From: an uncultured Spartobacteria bacterium
GTDB taxonomy: Bacteria; Verrucomicrobiota; Verrucomicrobiia; Chthoniobacterales; UBA6821
DNA length: 6,042 bases
NCBI GenBank assembly: GCA_903831635.1
Contig: CAIKYN010000355.1
Location: 1 to 6,042 of the forward strand
Reading direction: 5' to 3'
The notes below the pieces were generated by a model, which saw only the letters and a list, made by a program, of their open reading frames with translations, was not told the origin of the DNA and searched no databases. The first letter of the stretch is position 1. The number at the start of each line of letters is the position of its first letter. Shown here in pieces: positions 5,296-6,042 of the stretch. The position numbers and the translations under genes were made by a program.

Positions 5296-5310
5296 CGATT
5301 CTGAGGGTGA

Positions 5311-6042
5311 TCAACGAATCTGGCCCGATCCTCGGATGAGGTACTTGTAGCTGGTGAGTTCCTCGAGGGCCATCGGGCCTCGCGCATGCAGCTTGTCAGT
5401 GCTGATCCCAATCTCACAACCGAAACCGAACTCCCCTCCGTCGGTGAATCTCGTCGAGGCATTCCAGTAAACCGTGGCGCTGTCGACGCCCTGGAGAAAC
5501 TTCTCAGCCGTTGAGGAATCTGCTGTGACGATGGCATCGCTGTGGTGGGAGCCATGGGACTCGATATGGGCGATCGCCTCCTCCACGGAGTCGACGACCT
5601 TCACGGCAAGGATCAGGGCCAGGAACTCGGTGCGGAAATCCTCCTCGGAGGCCTCCTTGATCAGGTCCTTCGCTTTCAGATGATCGGGGAGCAGCGAGCG
5701 GGCGGCGGCATCGCAGTGAAGCTCGACTCCGTGGTCAAGGAGCGCTTTGCCTCCATCCGCCAGGAAGGCGGCAGCGATGTCGCGATGCAAAAGCAGGGTC
5801 TCGGCTGCATTGCAGACTCCGGGGCGTTGGCACTTGGCGTTCACGATGATGTCACGGGCCATGGAAAGATCGGCAGCCTTATCGATATAGACTGCACAGA
5901 TTCCGTCGTAGTGCTTGATGACAGGCATCCGTGCATGACGGGCCACGGTCTCAATGAGTCCCTTGCCGCCACGGGGGATCATGCAGTCGAGGTGGCGGTC
6001 CATCTCGCAGAGGATGCGGACAGCCTCACGGTCCGTGACGGG
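5311..6042 (-). CDS. proA: Gamma-glutamyl phosphate reductase, 5' partial
   Basis: This cytosolic enzyme reduces gamma-glutamyl phosphate with NADPH to glutamate-5-semialdehyde, the second step of proline synthesis from glutamate. The frame is open to the window edge, so the 243 visible residues are roughly the C-terminal 57% of a usual ~420-residue protein. The Met at 6003 is internal. Counting from that Met: IPRGGKGL at 9-16, the nucleophile Cys64 in GVCNAAETLL, LAVKVVDSVEEAIAHI (132-147), NASTRFTDGGEFGFG (181-195), STDKLHARGP (201-210), and the family's usual ending GSGQIR. One oddity is GICAVYID (34-41), where most homologues I recall have His in place of Ala37. It is the first visible gene of the block; proB is not in the window. 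Confidence 0.96.
   Translation of the reverse strand, partial: PVTDREAVRILCEMDRHLDCMIPRGGKGLIETVARHARMPVIKHYDGICAVYIDKAADLSMARDIIVNAKCQRPGVCNAAETLLLHRDIAAAFLADGGKALLDHGVELHCDAAARSLLPDHLKAKDLIKEASEEDFRTEFLALILAVKVVDSVEEAIAHIESHGSHHSDAIVTADSSTAEKFLQGVDSATVYWNASTRFTDGGEFGFGCEIGISTDKLHARGPMALEELTSYKYLIRGSGQIR

Overview
The window holds one large, repetitive secreted-type gene on the + strand (1-3006, 5' end outside the window). Facing it is a compact block of housekeeping genes on the - strand: proA (5' end outside the window), an acylphosphatase gene, an ABC-transporter ATPase gene and bioD. I see no RNA gene, CRISPR array or transposase gene. The organism is a Gram-negative-type bacterium of moderate GC. 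The intergenic words (TAGGCTGAAG, and CACAAG/TTGTG inverted repeats), the giant Ser/Gly/Asn-rich repeat protein and the lack of clear Shine-Dalgarno sites fit Verrucomicrobiota or a relative. This is an inference from style only and no marker gene proves it.

Region 1-3006 encodes at least 1001 residues, since the frame is open to base 1. It is a mosaic of about 90-100-residue beta-type repeats (NDTI.GSG.DTL ... LSG.SSVTLG ... GI.SI.GG), two copies of a roughly 160-residue sandwich-like module (X1, X2), and a C-terminal end of the RTX / type I secretion kind. The layout is [B-like] X1 [A B A' B'] X2 [A-like] C-term. This implies a segmental duplication with a period of about 1.63 kb, probably continuing upstream.

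Region 3007-3221 is the convergent intergenic gap. It has inverted-repeat arms, two competing hairpins, T runs on both sides and a 3x8-bp tandem repeat. It may stop transcription from both directions.

Region 3222-6042 is transcribed right to left: proA, 15 nt, acylphosphatase, 13 nt, ABC ATPase, then a 273-nt gap, then bioD. The gap contains a 251-bp segment (3874-4124) that begins TAGGCTGAAG and ends with its reverse complement. Removing it between the two flanking TA dinucleotides on paper leaves an ABC gene ending in TAA and a 24-nt gap to bioD. The simplest reading is that a small non-coding element split a four-gene operon. The element also supplies the present TAG stop of the ABC gene. 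A functional link between acylphosphatase and ProA is possible, because the ProA substrate gamma-glutamyl phosphate is itself an acyl phosphate.
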